From positions 930,001-994,000 of the forward strand of contig NZ_CP157940.1 of assembly GCF_040207125.1 (NCBI RefSeq): 64,000 bases of DNA, written 5' to 3'. Made by a program: the position numbers and the translations under genes. The notes beneath the pieces were generated by a model. That model was given only the letters and a program-made list of their open reading frames with translations, had not been told where the DNA came from and did not search any database. The DNA is from Lacrimispora sp. BS-2 (GTDB lineage: Bacteria > Bacillota > Clostridia > Lachnospirales > Lachnospiraceae). Shown here one piece after another: positions 52,203 through 60,417 of the stretch; positions within the stretch are counted from its first letter, which is position 1; the number at the start of each line of letters is the position of its first letter.

Positions 52203-53720
52203 GTGGGAGATCGATTGCTTGCCCTTTGGTATCAGATGTCTTTGAAGCGGAAGCTGTATGTGATCATTGGAAGTGTGGGGATCATTATGGCGGCTTCCAT
52301 CTTCATCAATCTGAAAGTGGCATATATTTTTATAAACGATGTGAGCATTATCATGGATGACAACCTGGCCTGTTACAAGTTCCAGGAGTCCATGAAAAAT
52401 GAGAGCGTATTGTTTGCCCAGCTGCTGGCAAACAATACTGCGGAAAATAAAGCAGCATACCAGTCAGCCTGTCAGGAGACCAGGATGTATTTAAACAGCC
52501 TGCCCTATGATTATGATAAAATCGGGGAAGAGCGTTATGGGATCACCTGGAACATCATCAATTGTTATGATACCTATGAGAAGCAGCGGGAAAAAGTGGT
52601 GGAAATGAGTCAGAATGACCCTGGCTATATCAAGGAACTGTATATAACATACAATATGCAGAAATATCTGGATAATTATGGGACACGCCTGACCAAGGTG
52701 GTTTTAATGGGCGGGAATGATTACTACGAGATCCAGATCCCTGTGCTTAAGCGCATGCCCTACATTCTGGTTGCCATCAGCATTGTCGCTTTTTTTGTGC
52801 TTATGCTTCTTTTGCGATTTATTACGGGCAGCATTGTAAAAACAGTGGTGCAGCTGGCCACGGTTTCAGGTAAGATCGAGAAAAACGATTTTTCTTCCCC
52901 TGACGTCCACTGGGATGGAAGGGATGAGATCGGGCAGCTGGTAAGCGCATTCAACAAGATGAAGCATGCCACACGGGACTATATCACAGCCACAGAAGAG
53001 AAACGGATGATGGAAGAAAAGCTGTACCGTCAGGAATTGGAAAGGACAGAGCTTGAGAAACGGTTTTCCATGGCCCAGCTTCAGCTGATCAAAAGCCAGT
53101 TAAATCCCCACTTTCTCTTTAATACGCTGAACATGATCACCAGGATGGCGCAGATGGAAGAAGCACCGGTGACCGAGGAAATGCTGGTTGCCATCAGCAA
53201 CCTTCTTCGTTACAGCCTCCGTACATCCAGTGCCTTTGAGCCGCTTGAACAGGAGTTAAAGGTGATCAGGGATTACATGTATATCCAAAAGATGCGTTTT
53301 GGAGACCGGATTCAATGGAAAATCCACTGCAGCACGGACTTATACAAGGAAGAGGTTCCGGTTTTTATGCTGCAGCCTCTGGTGGAAAATGCGGTAATCC
53401 ACGGCATACAGGAAAAGGAGAGCGGAGGAAGCATTGACATACGGATCGAGAAAAGAGGAGAGCTTTTATGGATATCCGTAGCGGATACGGGAAAGGGAAT
53501 GGACCCGGAAACCCTTGCTGCTATCAGGGGAGCCGTTGAAACAAAGGGGACCGGGCTTGGAATCGGGCTGGGAAACATATACAGAAGGGTTTCTTATTAT
53601 TATGAATACGGGAAGGTAACCATTGACAGCGGCGAAAACAGCGGCACAGTGGTACAGATAGAATTTGGCCGGAGAAGGGATAAGATGGATCATGTATCAG
53701 TTAATGATAGTGGAAGATGA
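52203..53720 (+). CDS. Sensor histidine kinase, YesM/LytS type
   Basis: Membrane sensor kinase of 505 residues. TM1 is at about 20-40, an extracytoplasmic helical sensor follows, TM2 is near 185-205, then a HAMP domain, a coiled coil and the His_kinase domain with Q-L-N-P-H-F-L-F-N-T-L-N; the phospho-acceptor His is near residue 303. The N-box is P-L-V-E-N-A-V-I-H-G and G1 is D-T-G-K-G-M. This type commonly regulates sugar uptake, and the transporter genes lie downstream. I chose GTG 52203 behind GGGGAGG. It overlaps the response-regulator start by 29 nt. Confidence 0.9.
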   Translation: MGDRLLALWYQMSLKRKLYVIIGSVGIIMAASIFINLKVAYIFINDVSIIMDDNLACYKFQESMKNESVLFAQLLANNTAENKAAYQSACQETRMYLNSLPYDYDKIGEERYGITWNIINCYDTYEKQREKVVEMSQNDPGYIKELYITYNMQKYLDNYGTRLTKVVLMGGNDYYEIQIPVLKRMPYILVAISIVAFFVLMLLLRFITGSIVKTVVQLATVSGKIEKNDFSSPDVHWDGRDEIGQLVSAFNKMKHATRDYITATEEKRMMEEKLYRQELERTELEKRFSMAQLQLIKSQLNPHFLFNTLNMITRMAQMEEAPVTEEMLVAISNLLRYSLRTSSAFEPLEQELKVIRDYMYIQKMRFGDRIQWKIHCSTDLYKEEVPVFMLQPLVENAVIHGIQEKESGGSIDIRIEKRGELLWISVADTGKGMDPETLAAIRGAVETKGTGLGIGLGNIYRRVSYYYEYGKVTIDSGENSGTVVQIEFGRRRDKMDHVSVNDSGR

Positions 53721-54495
53721 GATGATTGAGCGGATTGTACTCAAAAAAATGCTTCAGAAGAAGTTCGGAGGGGAGTGTCAGGTTCTTGAAGCGCAGAACG
53801 GAAATGAGGCGGTGGAGATTTTTAAAAGGGAGGATATTCAGGTGGTGATCCTGGATATTGGGATGCCGGGAATGAATGGAATCCAGACTGCGGAAATCAT
53901 GAGGAAGCAAAAGAAGGATTGCTGCCTTATTTTTCTGACAGCCTATGACCGCTTTGATTATGCAAAAAAGGCGATCTCCATCAGAGCTATGGAATATCTG
54001 CTGAAGCCTTATTCCCAGAAAGAGGTTTTGAATGTGGTTGAAGAGGCCCTGCGGCTTGCCGGTGAGCGGGAGGAGAAGCAGGAATGTGCCGAAGCGCCGG
54101 CTGAAGAGGAAAAGGCCCATCAGGTCCTGGACGATGAGTCTGATTTTAACGGAAGCCGTTTGTCTGTGCTGACATCCATGGTGGAGGAATACATCCGGTC
54201 CAATTATATGAATGATATCTCCATGAGTGAAACAGCCCGGGCCGTGGGATATTCAGAGCCTTATTTTTGCAGGATGTTCAAGCTGCAGTTTGGACAGAGC
54301 TTTACCTCCTATCTGGCGGAATACAGGGTCGGGGAAGCCAAAAAGCTTCTGGTCCAGCCCAATGTAAACGTGAAAGAAGTAGGGGCCAGGGTAGGCTATC
54401 TGGATTCCAATTATTTTACAAAGGTTTTCAAGCGATTGGAAGGGATGAATCCCTCAGAGTACAGAATGGAAAGACTGAAGGACCTTCAAAGTTAA
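53692..54495 (+). CDS. AraC-type response regulator (YesN-like)
   Basis: A 267-residue regulator. The receiver domain has D-E-M near the N-terminus, the phosphorylated Asp at position 55 in V-I-L-D-I-G-M-P-G-M-N-G, T-A-Y-D and L-L-K-P-Y. A Glu-rich linker follows, then two AraC helix-turn-helix motifs (from about 175; S-E-P-Y-F-C-R-M-F-K and G-Y-L-D-S-N-Y-F-T-K-V-F-K). It is paired with the upstream kinase, overlapping by 29 nt. Its likely target is the ABC operon at 54671, whose promoter has TATAAT but no good -35. ATG 53692 is the likely start. Confidence 0.9.
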   Translation: MYQLMIVEDEMIERIVLKKMLQKKFGGECQVLEAQNGNEAVEIFKREDIQVVILDIGMPGMNGIQTAEIMRKQKKDCCLIFLTAYDRFDYAKKAISIRAMEYLLKPYSQKEVLNVVEEALRLAGEREEKQECAEAPAEEEKAHQVLDDESDFNGSRLSVLTSMVEEYIRSNYMNDISMSETARAVGYSEPYFCRMFKLQFGQSFTSYLAEYRVGEAKKLLVQPNVNVKEVGARVGYLDSNYFTKVFKRLEGMNPSEYRMERLKDLQS

Positions 54496-54506
54496 ACGGA
54501 TTGTAA

Positions 54507-54541
54507 AAATACCTGTCACCGTAGAGTGGCAGGTATTTTTA
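54507..54541 (+). terminator. Terminator after response-regulator gene
   Basis: AAATACCTG/CAGGTATTT with an inner CAC/GTG pairing, then TTATG. Confidence 0.75.
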
Positions 54542-54617
54542 TGTCCATTTAACTGAAAAGACAAAATTCTACTATGGATGATAAAAAGTTACGATAGAAT
54601 CTGCCAGGGGCTGCCGG

Positions 54618-54623
54618 TATAAT
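54618..54623 (+). promoter_or_regulatory. -10 element of the sugar ABC operon, -35 poor
   Basis: A perfect TATAAT lies at 54618-54623, but the region 16-18 bp upstream (GGGG- and CC-rich) lacks a -35 match. This is typical of activator-dependent promoters and fits control by the AraC-type regulator upstream. Confidence 0.5.
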
Positions 54624-54670
54624 GAATTCAAACACAGAAAGTGTATACAAAGCAGAGAGGAGGATGGGGC

Positions 54671-56215
54671 ATGAAACAGGAACTGTTTCGAATGGAAGGG
54701 ATAAGTAAAAGCTTCCCCGGAGTCAAGGCTCTCGATAAGGTAAATCTGTCGGTTAACAAGGGGGAGGTTTTAGGGCTTGTCGGTGAAAACGGAGCCGGTA
54801 AATCCACCCTGATGAAGATTCTATCCGGTGTACACCGGGCAGATGAAGGTGAAATATTCATTGAAGGAAATAAGGTGGTCATAGATTCCGTTGCAAAGGC
54901 CCATGAGCTTGGTGTGTGCATCATCATGCAGGAGCTTAATATGTGCGGTCATCTCAGTGTGGCAGACAATATCTTCATTGGCAGGGCTCATAAAAAGGGA
55001 ATTTTCATCGATGACAGCAAGATGCATGAGGAAGCGAAGAAGATCCTTGATGATCTGGGTATTGAACTAAATACCTATGCCCATGTGGGAAGTTTAAGCA
55101 TTGCCCAGCAGCAGATGGTGGAAATTGCAAAAGCGATCAGCTTTAATTCGAAAATACTGGTTCTTGATGAGCCGACAGCAACCCTTACGGAAAAGGAGAT
55201 CGAGCAGCTGTTCGGTATCATCCGCCGCTTAAAAGAAAAGGGAGTGGGCATGGTTTATATTTCCCACCGAATGGCGGAGCTTAATCAGATCTGTGAACGG
55301 GTTACGATCATCAGGGATGGTCAGTACATAGGCACCAGGAATCTTAATGAGATCACCATGGATGAGCTGGTGAACATGATCGTGGGCCGTTCCTTGGAGG
55401 ATAAGTATCCTAAATATAAGCGTAACATCGGAGAAATAGTTCTCGAGGCCAGAAATGTCCGCAGAGGCACAAAAGTGAATGCGGATTATTTTTATGTGAG
55501 AAAGGGAGAAATCCTTGGAATTTCCGGACTGGTGGGAGCGGGAAGAACAGAGCTTATGCGCTGCATCTTCGGTGCGGATCAGGCGGATTCCATGGAACTG
55601 ACTCTGGAAGGAAAACCCATCAAGGTAAATTCCGTGATCCAGGCCATTAAGCATGGGATCGGATATGCAACGGAGGACCGGAAGCGGGATGGTCTGGCTC
55701 TTGGCCTTGACATCAAATATAACACCAACATGGCCCATCTCCCAAACCTTACCCGTTATGGATTTATCAATGACAGGGAAGGGCTTAAGAATGCGGAAAA
55801 ATATGTGGAGCTTCTGCACACCAAAACCCCCAGCGTGCATCAGCTTTGCGGGAATCTTTCCGGAGGCAATCAGCAAAAGGTAGTTTTGGCCAAATGGCTG
55901 TGCAATGATGTAAAGGTGCTGATCGTTGACGAGCCAACAAGAGGAATCGATGTAGGAGCCAAGTATGAGGTGTATGAGCTGTTTAACAAGCTGAGCGCCC
56001 AGGGAGTGTCCATCATCATGATTTCTTCGGAGCTGCCGGAAATCCTTGGCATGAGCGACAGGATTCTGGTCATCCATCAGGGAGAGATCAACGGGGAATT
56101 GGATGCAAAGACCGCTACTCAGGAAGATATCCTGTATCTTGCGGCAGGTTATAACAAACTAGAAGGAAAACCGGCGCCGGTGCTATCAGGCGGCGGTAAT
56201 AGAAAGGGAGAGTAA
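54671..56215 (+). CDS. Sugar ABC transporter ATP-binding protein (RbsA/MglA type)
   Basis: Twin-ABC ATPase of the CUT2 family, 514 residues. The first half has Walker A G-E-N-G-A-G-K-S-T near residue 42, a signature S-I-A-Q-Q-Q-M-V-E-I-A-K and L-D-E-P-T. The second half has the degenerate S-G-L-V-G-A-G-R-T-E and S-G-G-N-Q-Q-K-V. I chose ATG 54671 because GGAGGA is just upstream. The ATPase-permease-lipoprotein order is standard for the ribose/galactose/xylose class; the substrate cannot be read from this protein. Confidence 0.93.
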   Translation: MKQELFRMEGISKSFPGVKALDKVNLSVNKGEVLGLVGENGAGKSTLMKILSGVHRADEGEIFIEGNKVVIDSVAKAHELGVCIIMQELNMCGHLSVADNIFIGRAHKKGIFIDDSKMHEEAKKILDDLGIELNTYAHVGSLSIAQQQMVEIAKAISFNSKILVLDEPTATLTEKEIEQLFGIIRRLKEKGVGMVYISHRMAELNQICERVTIIRDGQYIGTRNLNEITMDELVNMIVGRSLEDKYPKYKRNIGEIVLEARNVRRGTKVNADYFYVRKGEILGISGLVGAGRTELMRCIFGADQADSMELTLEGKPIKVNSVIQAIKHGIGYATEDRKRDGLALGLDIKYNTNMAHLPNLTRYGFINDREGLKNAEKYVELLHTKTPSVHQLCGNLSGGNQQKVVLAKWLCNDVKVLIVDEPTRGIDVGAKYEVYELFNKLSAQGVSIIMISSELPEILGMSDRILVIHQGEINGELDAKTATQEDILYLAAGYNKLEGKPAPVLSGGGNRKGE

Positions 56216-56217
56216 GG

Positions 56218-57267
56218 ATGGGAAACTTAAAAGCAAAGGGACAGGACAAGAAAGGCGGTTCGTTCAACAAGCTAAATGCAGCCACACGCCGGGCAATCTA
56301 CTCATTATGCATCCTTGTGGGACTGTTTGTGCTGTTTTCGATTCTTCAGCCTGCTAAATTTTTAGCTCCGGCCAATTTGCAGAACCTTCTGCAGCAGATC
56401 GTTACCTATACCATCATCGGCTGCGGCCTGACCTTCTGTCTGGTCTGCGGAGGAAACGATTTATCCGCCGGTGCTTCCATGGCATTGTCAGGCATTATTA
56501 TGGTATCACTTCTGATGCAGGGACTGCCTCTTGTGGTATGCATCGTGCTTTGCCTGGCCATGGGTATTATGACAGGTATTATGAATGGGTTTTTTATAGA
56601 AATTCTGGGCGTTGTGCCCTTTGTTGCAACTTTGGCAACCCAGTGGGTATACCGGGGAATGGCAAACGTGCTGGTAAACGGTGCGCCCCTGTATACGACC
56701 AACATTCCTTCTAAAGCCATACAGAAACAGTTTTACGTTCTGGGCGGCGGAAGGATCGGAGGGGATGGACTTCCTTACAGCGTTATCATCACTCTGGTAT
56801 ATGCTTTGGTTTTAGGGATCGTTCTTGCAAAAATGCGGATTGGACGCCAGATCTATGCCTGTGGTTCCAACTTGGAGGCTGCGAAGCTTTCCGGCATTAA
56901 TGCAGTAAAAACCCGTATGTTTGCATATTGTATTTCCGGTTTGTCCGCAGCGATCTGCGGAATCCTGGTTGCTTCCCGTCTTTCCAGTGCCCAGCCTACG
57001 GCAGGAAACGGATATGAGATGGAAGCCATTGCAGCGTCCGTGTTAGGAGGAATCTCTATCCTTGGCGGAGAAGGAACGATTCTTAATACAGTAATCGGAG
57101 CCTTGATGATGGGAGTAATCAGGAACGGACTGAACTTAAACGGTGTCAATTCGTTCTGGCAGCAGATGATCGTAGGTATTATCCTGCTGATCGCAGTGGC
57201 ATCCCAGACGGCGAAAAAGAGCGGAGACTTAGGGGCAATCAAGCGGTTTTTTGGCTTGAAAAAATAA
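56218..57267 (+). CDS. Sugar ABC transporter permease (RbsC/MglC type)
   Basis: CUT2-family membrane permease of 349 residues with about 8-10 hydrophobic helices. Typical segments are G-L-T-F-C-L-V-C-G-G-N-D-L-S-A-G, F-V-A-T-L-A-T-Q-W, and I-Y-A-C-G-S-N-L-E-A-A-K-L-S-G-I, the ATPase-coupling loop. It follows the ATPase by 2 nt, behind GGGAGAG. A substrate-binding lipoprotein gene follows 28 nt later. Confidence 0.93.
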   Translation: MGNLKAKGQDKKGGSFNKLNAATRRAIYSLCILVGLFVLFSILQPAKFLAPANLQNLLQQIVTYTIIGCGLTFCLVCGGNDLSAGASMALSGIIMVSLLMQGLPLVVCIVLCLAMGIMTGIMNGFFIEILGVVPFVATLATQWVYRGMANVLVNGAPLYTTNIPSKAIQKQFYVLGGGRIGGDGLPYSVIITLVYALVLGIVLAKMRIGRQIYACGSNLEAAKLSGINAVKTRMFAYCISGLSAAICGILVASRLSSAQPTAGNGYEMEAIAASVLGGISILGGEGTILNTVIGALMMGVIRNGLNLNGVNSFWQQMIVGIILLIAVASQTAKKSGDLGAIKRFFGLKK

Positions 57268-57295
57268 TAACAATCAATTCAGGAGGAAAAGAAGA

Positions 57296-58372
57296 ATGAG
57301 AAAAGTAACGGCAGTTTTGTTGGCAGCGGCTATGGCAGTTGCCGGTCTGACCGGCTGTGGAAGCCAGTCAAGCAGCGCTACCACCGCGGCAGCAGAATCC
57401 AGCCAGGGGGCAGCTGCTGAAAAGACGGAGGAATCAAAAGATTCAGCCAAGAGCGAAAAAGCAAAGAGCGAGAAAACCATTTACGTAATTGTAAAGGTTC
57501 TTGGAAACCAGTACTGGAGCGTGCTTCAGGCCGGCGCAGAGCAGGCTGGTAAGGAGCTGGGCTGTAACGTAGTAGTAGTAGGAACCGCTCTGGAGTCAGA
57601 TATTGAAGGCCAGCTTACCCTGCTGCAGAATGCAGTATCCGCACAGGCAGATGGAATCGTTATCGCTCCTCTTGACAGTGTATCTCTTGACGCCCCTATT
57701 ACAGAAGCGTATAATTCAGGTATCCCTGTAGTTCTGGTGGATACGGTGATCAACAGTGAAAACTACAGCGCAGCTCTTCTGACCAACAACGTGGAAGCAG
57801 GAAAGGTTGCTGCTGAGGAACTGATCCGCAGACTGAAAGATCAGGGAGTTTCTGAAACAGAAGATGCTCAGGTCGCCATTCAGGTTGGCTCCACCGGTTC
57901 TCAGACCATCAATGACCGCGTTAAGGGCTTTAACGAGTACTGGAAGGATAATGCACCTGAAAAATGGCAGGTTTTAAACAACGATATTAAGGTGAACGAT
58001 GGAGATATCAGCAAGGCAGTAGGCTTTTGCCAGGACTTTATCACCACATATCCGAACTTAAAGGCAGTGTTTGGTCCTAACAACGGTTCTACCGTAGGCT
58101 TTGTAACCGGCCTTACAGAAACCGGACGCACCGACATCTCCATGGTTGGATTTGATTTCTCTGCGGAAATTGAAACCATGATCCGCAGCGGCGAATACGA
58201 TGTGTCTTCCGTAGTACAGCGTCAGTTTTACATGGGATATGACGGCGTAAAAACAGCTCTTGAGCTGTCCGATGGAAACCAGGTTAGAGAAAAGACTGTA
58301 GATACAGGCGTTATCCTGGTAAATACTGAAAATGTGGATGATTCTGAGGTACAGAGCATCATCAATCCATAA
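57296..58372 (+). CDS. Sugar ABC transporter substrate-binding lipoprotein
   Basis: Periplasmic_binding type 4 lipoprotein of 358 residues. The lipobox is L-T-G-C with Cys21 lipidated. A serine/alanine/glutamate/lysine-rich tether (residues ~22-60) leads to the two-lobe sugar-binding fold: I-Y-V-I-V-K-V-L-G-N-Q-Y-W, the D-G-I-V-I-A-P-L segment and V-D-T-V-I. Its sequence is closest in type to ribose/galactose/xylose binders, but the ligand is not resolved. AGGAGG precedes ATG 57296. A hairpin follows that could lower readthrough into dctP. Confidence 0.92.
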   Translation: MRKVTAVLLAAAMAVAGLTGCGSQSSSATTAAAESSQGAAAEKTEESKDSAKSEKAKSEKTIYVIVKVLGNQYWSVLQAGAEQAGKELGCNVVVVGTALESDIEGQLTLLQNAVSAQADGIVIAPLDSVSLDAPITEAYNSGIPVVLVDTVINSENYSAALLTNNVEAGKVAAEELIRRLKDQGVSETEDAQVAIQVGSTGSQTINDRVKGFNEYWKDNAPEKWQVLNNDIKVNDGDISKAVGFCQDFITTYPNLKAVFGPNNGSTVGFVTGLTETGRTDISMVGFDFSAEIETMIRSGEYDVSSVVQRQFYMGYDGVKTALELSDGNQVREKTVDTGVILVNTENVDDSEVQSIINP

Positions 58373-58394
58373 TTAAAAAAATCATATAAATATC

Positions 58395-58428
58395 AAACGC
58401 TTCCTCTGTGCCCAGGGGAGGCGTTTTG
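58395..58428 (+). terminator. Hairpin between binding-protein gene and dctP-like gene
   Basis: A 14-bp stem (AAACGCTTCCTCTG with its complement, including two G-T pairs) ending in TTTTGGGGG. The T-run is short, so it may attenuate rather than stop transcription; it could also protect the 3' end of the lipoprotein message. Confidence 0.55.
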
Positions 58429-58440
58429 GGGGTAGAAGGA

Positions 58441-59481
58441 ATGGACAAACAGATTGTAAAAAGGGTGGCCTGGTTCTTTTTTGTAGTGGCTGCCGCTTGC
58501 TTTTTTTTCATTTTCCTGAAATTAATAAATCAGGGGAATGCCCTTTTCATGGGGAGCCGGAAGGAGGCACCGGAATATGTGTTTTCCTATGCGGATAACC
58601 AGCCGGAGGATTATCCCACGGTACAGGGTGCAAGAAAATTTGCGGAGCTGGTGCAGGAAAAGACATCCGGAAGGATCAGGATCAATGTGTTTGCAGGCGG
58701 TGAAATGGGGAACGAAAATGAAGTGGTGGAGCAGCTGCAGTACGGCGGAATCGATTTTGCCCGGGCTTCGGTTATGATGCTGACCGAAATAAAACCTAAG
58801 TTTAATGTGCTGCAGCTTCCTTATCTGTATCGGGATGAAACCCATATGTGGAAGGTGTTGGACGGAGAGATCGGAGAGGAATTTAAGGAGGAGCTTAAAG
58901 GAAGCGGTCTGGTGGCTCTTTCCTGGTATGATGCAGGCGCCAGGCATTTTTACAATTCCTCCGGTCCCATAGAATGTATGGAGGATATGAAAAAAATGCG
59001 CATTCGCGTTGCCAATTCCGATATGATGTCGGCTATGGTGGAGGCTCTGGGAGCAAGGGCAGTGCCAATGGCTTATTCTGAAGTATATGCGGCTCTGGAG
59101 ACCAAAAGCATTGATGGTGCGGAAAACAACTGGCCTTCCTATGAAACTATGAGGCATTATGAGGTGGCGAAGTACATCACCCTGGATGCCCACAGCCGGA
59201 TCCCTGAGATGCAGCTAGCCTCTCAGGCTACCTGGGAGAAGTTAGGCGAGGCGGACAGGGAAATCATTTCGGCCTGCGCAGAAGAGTCCGCCAGGTATGA
59301 AAGAAGGCTGTGGGAGATACGTGAACAGAGTGACAGGGAGAGGCTGACAAAGGCCGGCTGTGTTATCACGGAGTTAAGCGGGAAGGAACAGGTGCGCTTC
59401 CGGGCGGCCGCCATGACGGTTTATCAGATGTATTGCATCGAATACATTGATGTGGTGAACCGGATCTCCCAGATACGGTGA
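58441..59481 (+). CDS. DctP-type TRAP substrate-binding protein, membrane-anchored orphan
   Basis: A 346-residue protein of the DctP family. A single N-terminal transmembrane helix (about 8-28) replaces the cleavable signal, so it is probably tethered. The mature part has the TRAP features: V-F-A-G-G-E-M-G, L-P-Y-L-Y-R, the sugar-/acid-binding arginine region R-I-R-V-A-N-S and E-V-Y-A-A-L-E-T-K-S-I-D-G-A-E-N-N. No DctQ or DctM membrane subunits are next to it. It lies at the end of an ABC operon driven by a two-component system, where an accessory sensing role is a reasonable inference. I chose ATG 58441. Confidence 0.85.
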   Translation: MDKQIVKRVAWFFFVVAAACFFFIFLKLINQGNALFMGSRKEAPEYVFSYADNQPEDYPTVQGARKFAELVQEKTSGRIRINVFAGGEMGNENEVVEQLQYGGIDFARASVMMLTEIKPKFNVLQLPYLYRDETHMWKVLDGEIGEEFKEELKGSGLVALSWYDAGARHFYNSSGPIECMEDMKKMRIRVANSDMMSAMVEALGARAVPMAYSEVYAALETKSIDGAENNWPSYETMRHYEVAKYITLDAHSRIPEMQLASQATWEKLGEADREIISACAEESARYERRLWEIREQSDRERLTKAGCVITELSGKEQVRFRAAAMTVYQMYCIEYIDVVNRISQIR

Positions 59482-59518
59482 CGGATTGTTTTTGGAAACA
59501 GGATAGGGAAATCATAAT

Positions 59519-59560
59519 GGATGCGTTCAAGTTGAATTGCTTGAATGCATCCGTTTTTTA
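59519..59560 (+). terminator. Terminator after dctP-like gene
   Basis: GGATGCGTTCAAG/CTTGAATGCATCC (one G-T) followed by GTTTTTTA. Confidence 0.88.
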
Positions 59561-59599
59561 GTTTCTCTGAAGGGGAGGTTGAAAATTTTTTAATAGATG

Positions 59600-59649
59600 T
59601 TGACAAGTAATATTATATCGCATATAATATATATTATACGACATATAAT
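59600..59649 (+). promoter_or_regulatory. Consensus promoter with twin palindromic operators (PadR-type)
   Basis: Perfect TTGACA (59600-59605), 17-bp spacer, perfect TATAAT (59623-59628). Two 17-bp palindromes ATTATA-N5-TATAAT lie at 59612-59628 (N5 TCGCA) and 59633-59649 (N5 CGACA), with 21-bp register, i.e. about two helical turns, so two dimers would sit on the same face. The first overlaps the -10. A PadR-family repressor is encoded in the operon, so autorepression is likely. Confidence 0.75.
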
Positions 59650-59707
59650 ATAGGGAATGAAACAATATTATATATCAGTTCAATAGAAGAAAGGAAGGTG
59701 GGAAATC

Positions 59708-59956
59708 GTGGAACCAAAACGTTTGTACCGGTCTGTAAAGAACAGAGTCCTCTGCGGTGTATGCGGTGGCATTGGAGAATATTTTCAGGTGGATCCTGTT
59801 ATGATAAGGCTGATTTGGGTTCTTTTGATGTTTCTTCAGTCATGGCGCCATTTGTTCCGTTCGTTCATGGGATTTTCCCTGGTGGGAGGAAGCCTGGTTC
59901 TCTACATTATTGCTGCGGTCATCATACCCCAGGCGCCAAAGGATCAAGCACAATAA
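59708..59956 (+). CDS. PspC-domain membrane protein
   Basis: An 82-residue PspC-family protein. It starts with K-R-L-Y-R-S, then C-G-V-C-G-G-I-G-E-Y-F, the usual PspC core, and has one or two transmembrane segments (L-I-W-V-L-L-M-F-L and L-V-L-Y-I-I-A-A-V-I). PspC domains occur in envelope-stress systems. GTG 59708 is used behind AAGGAAGGTGGG. It is the first gene after the consensus promoter; two repeat copies separate it from the padR gene. A paralogue is at 62175. Confidence 0.88.
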   Translation: MEPKRLYRSVKNRVLCGVCGGIGEYFQVDPVMIRLIWVLLMFLQSWRHLFRSFMGFSLVGGSLVLYIIAAVIIPQAPKDQAQ

Positions 59957-59976
59957 GGTTCTTTCATGTATCAGGA

Positions 59977-60086
59977 ATACACCCTTCGGGTATACCTGTA
60001 TGCCCAGAAAGCGTGGGCAATAATTAAAGATACACCCTTCGGGTATACCTGTATGCCCAGAGAACGTGGGCAATAATTAAAGATAG
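59977..60086 (+). repeat. GTATACC double-hairpin repeat, copies 5 and 6 (tandem)
   Basis: Two near-identical 53-bp units with ACCC-TTC-GGGT, then ATACCTGTA, then TGCCCA-N7-TGGGCA and an AATAATTAAAGATA tail. They differ at only a few positions in the second loop (GAAAGCG versus GAGAACG). They fill the gap between pspC and the padR-type gene, ending at the AGGAGTGGG ribosome site. Confidence 0.85.
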
Positions 60087-60096
60087 GAGTGGGCAC

Positions 60097-60417
60097 ATGG
60101 TTTTTAACACAGGAGCAGCATTATTGGACGCCATTGTCCTTGCGATAGTGTCAAGGGATCAGGAGGGTACCTATGGTTATAAAATCACGCAAGACGTGAG
60201 AAACGTCATTGAGATTTCAGAATCAACCCTTTATCCGGTACTCCGAAGATTGCAGAAGGAAGAGTGTCTGGAGGTTTATGATCTGGCATTTGACGGAAGA
60301 AACCGAAGATATTATAGGATTACGGAAAAGGGAAGGGTTCAATTGAATCTCTATAAAGGTGAGTGGGAAAGCTACTCCCAGAAGATATCCCGGATTTTTG
60401 AGGAGGCACATATATGA
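60097..60417 (+). CDS. PadR-family transcriptional regulator
   Basis: A 106-residue winged helix-turn-helix repressor of the PadR-s1 class. The DNA-binding part has T-Y-G-Y-K-I-T-Q-D-V and E-S-T-L-Y-P-V-L-R-R-L-Q-K-E, and the C-terminal helix ends in I-F-E-E-A-H. In this operon type (PadR-DUF1700-DUF4097) it is believed to repress the operon until an envelope or drug signal is sensed. Its likely operator is the twin palindrome at 59612-59649. It overlaps the DUF1700 gene by 4 nt. Confidence 0.93.
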   Translation: MVFNTGAALLDAIVLAIVSRDQEGTYGYKITQDVRNVIEISESTLYPVLRRLQKEECLEVYDLAFDGRNRRYYRITEKGRVQLNLYKGEWESYSQKISRIFEEAHI

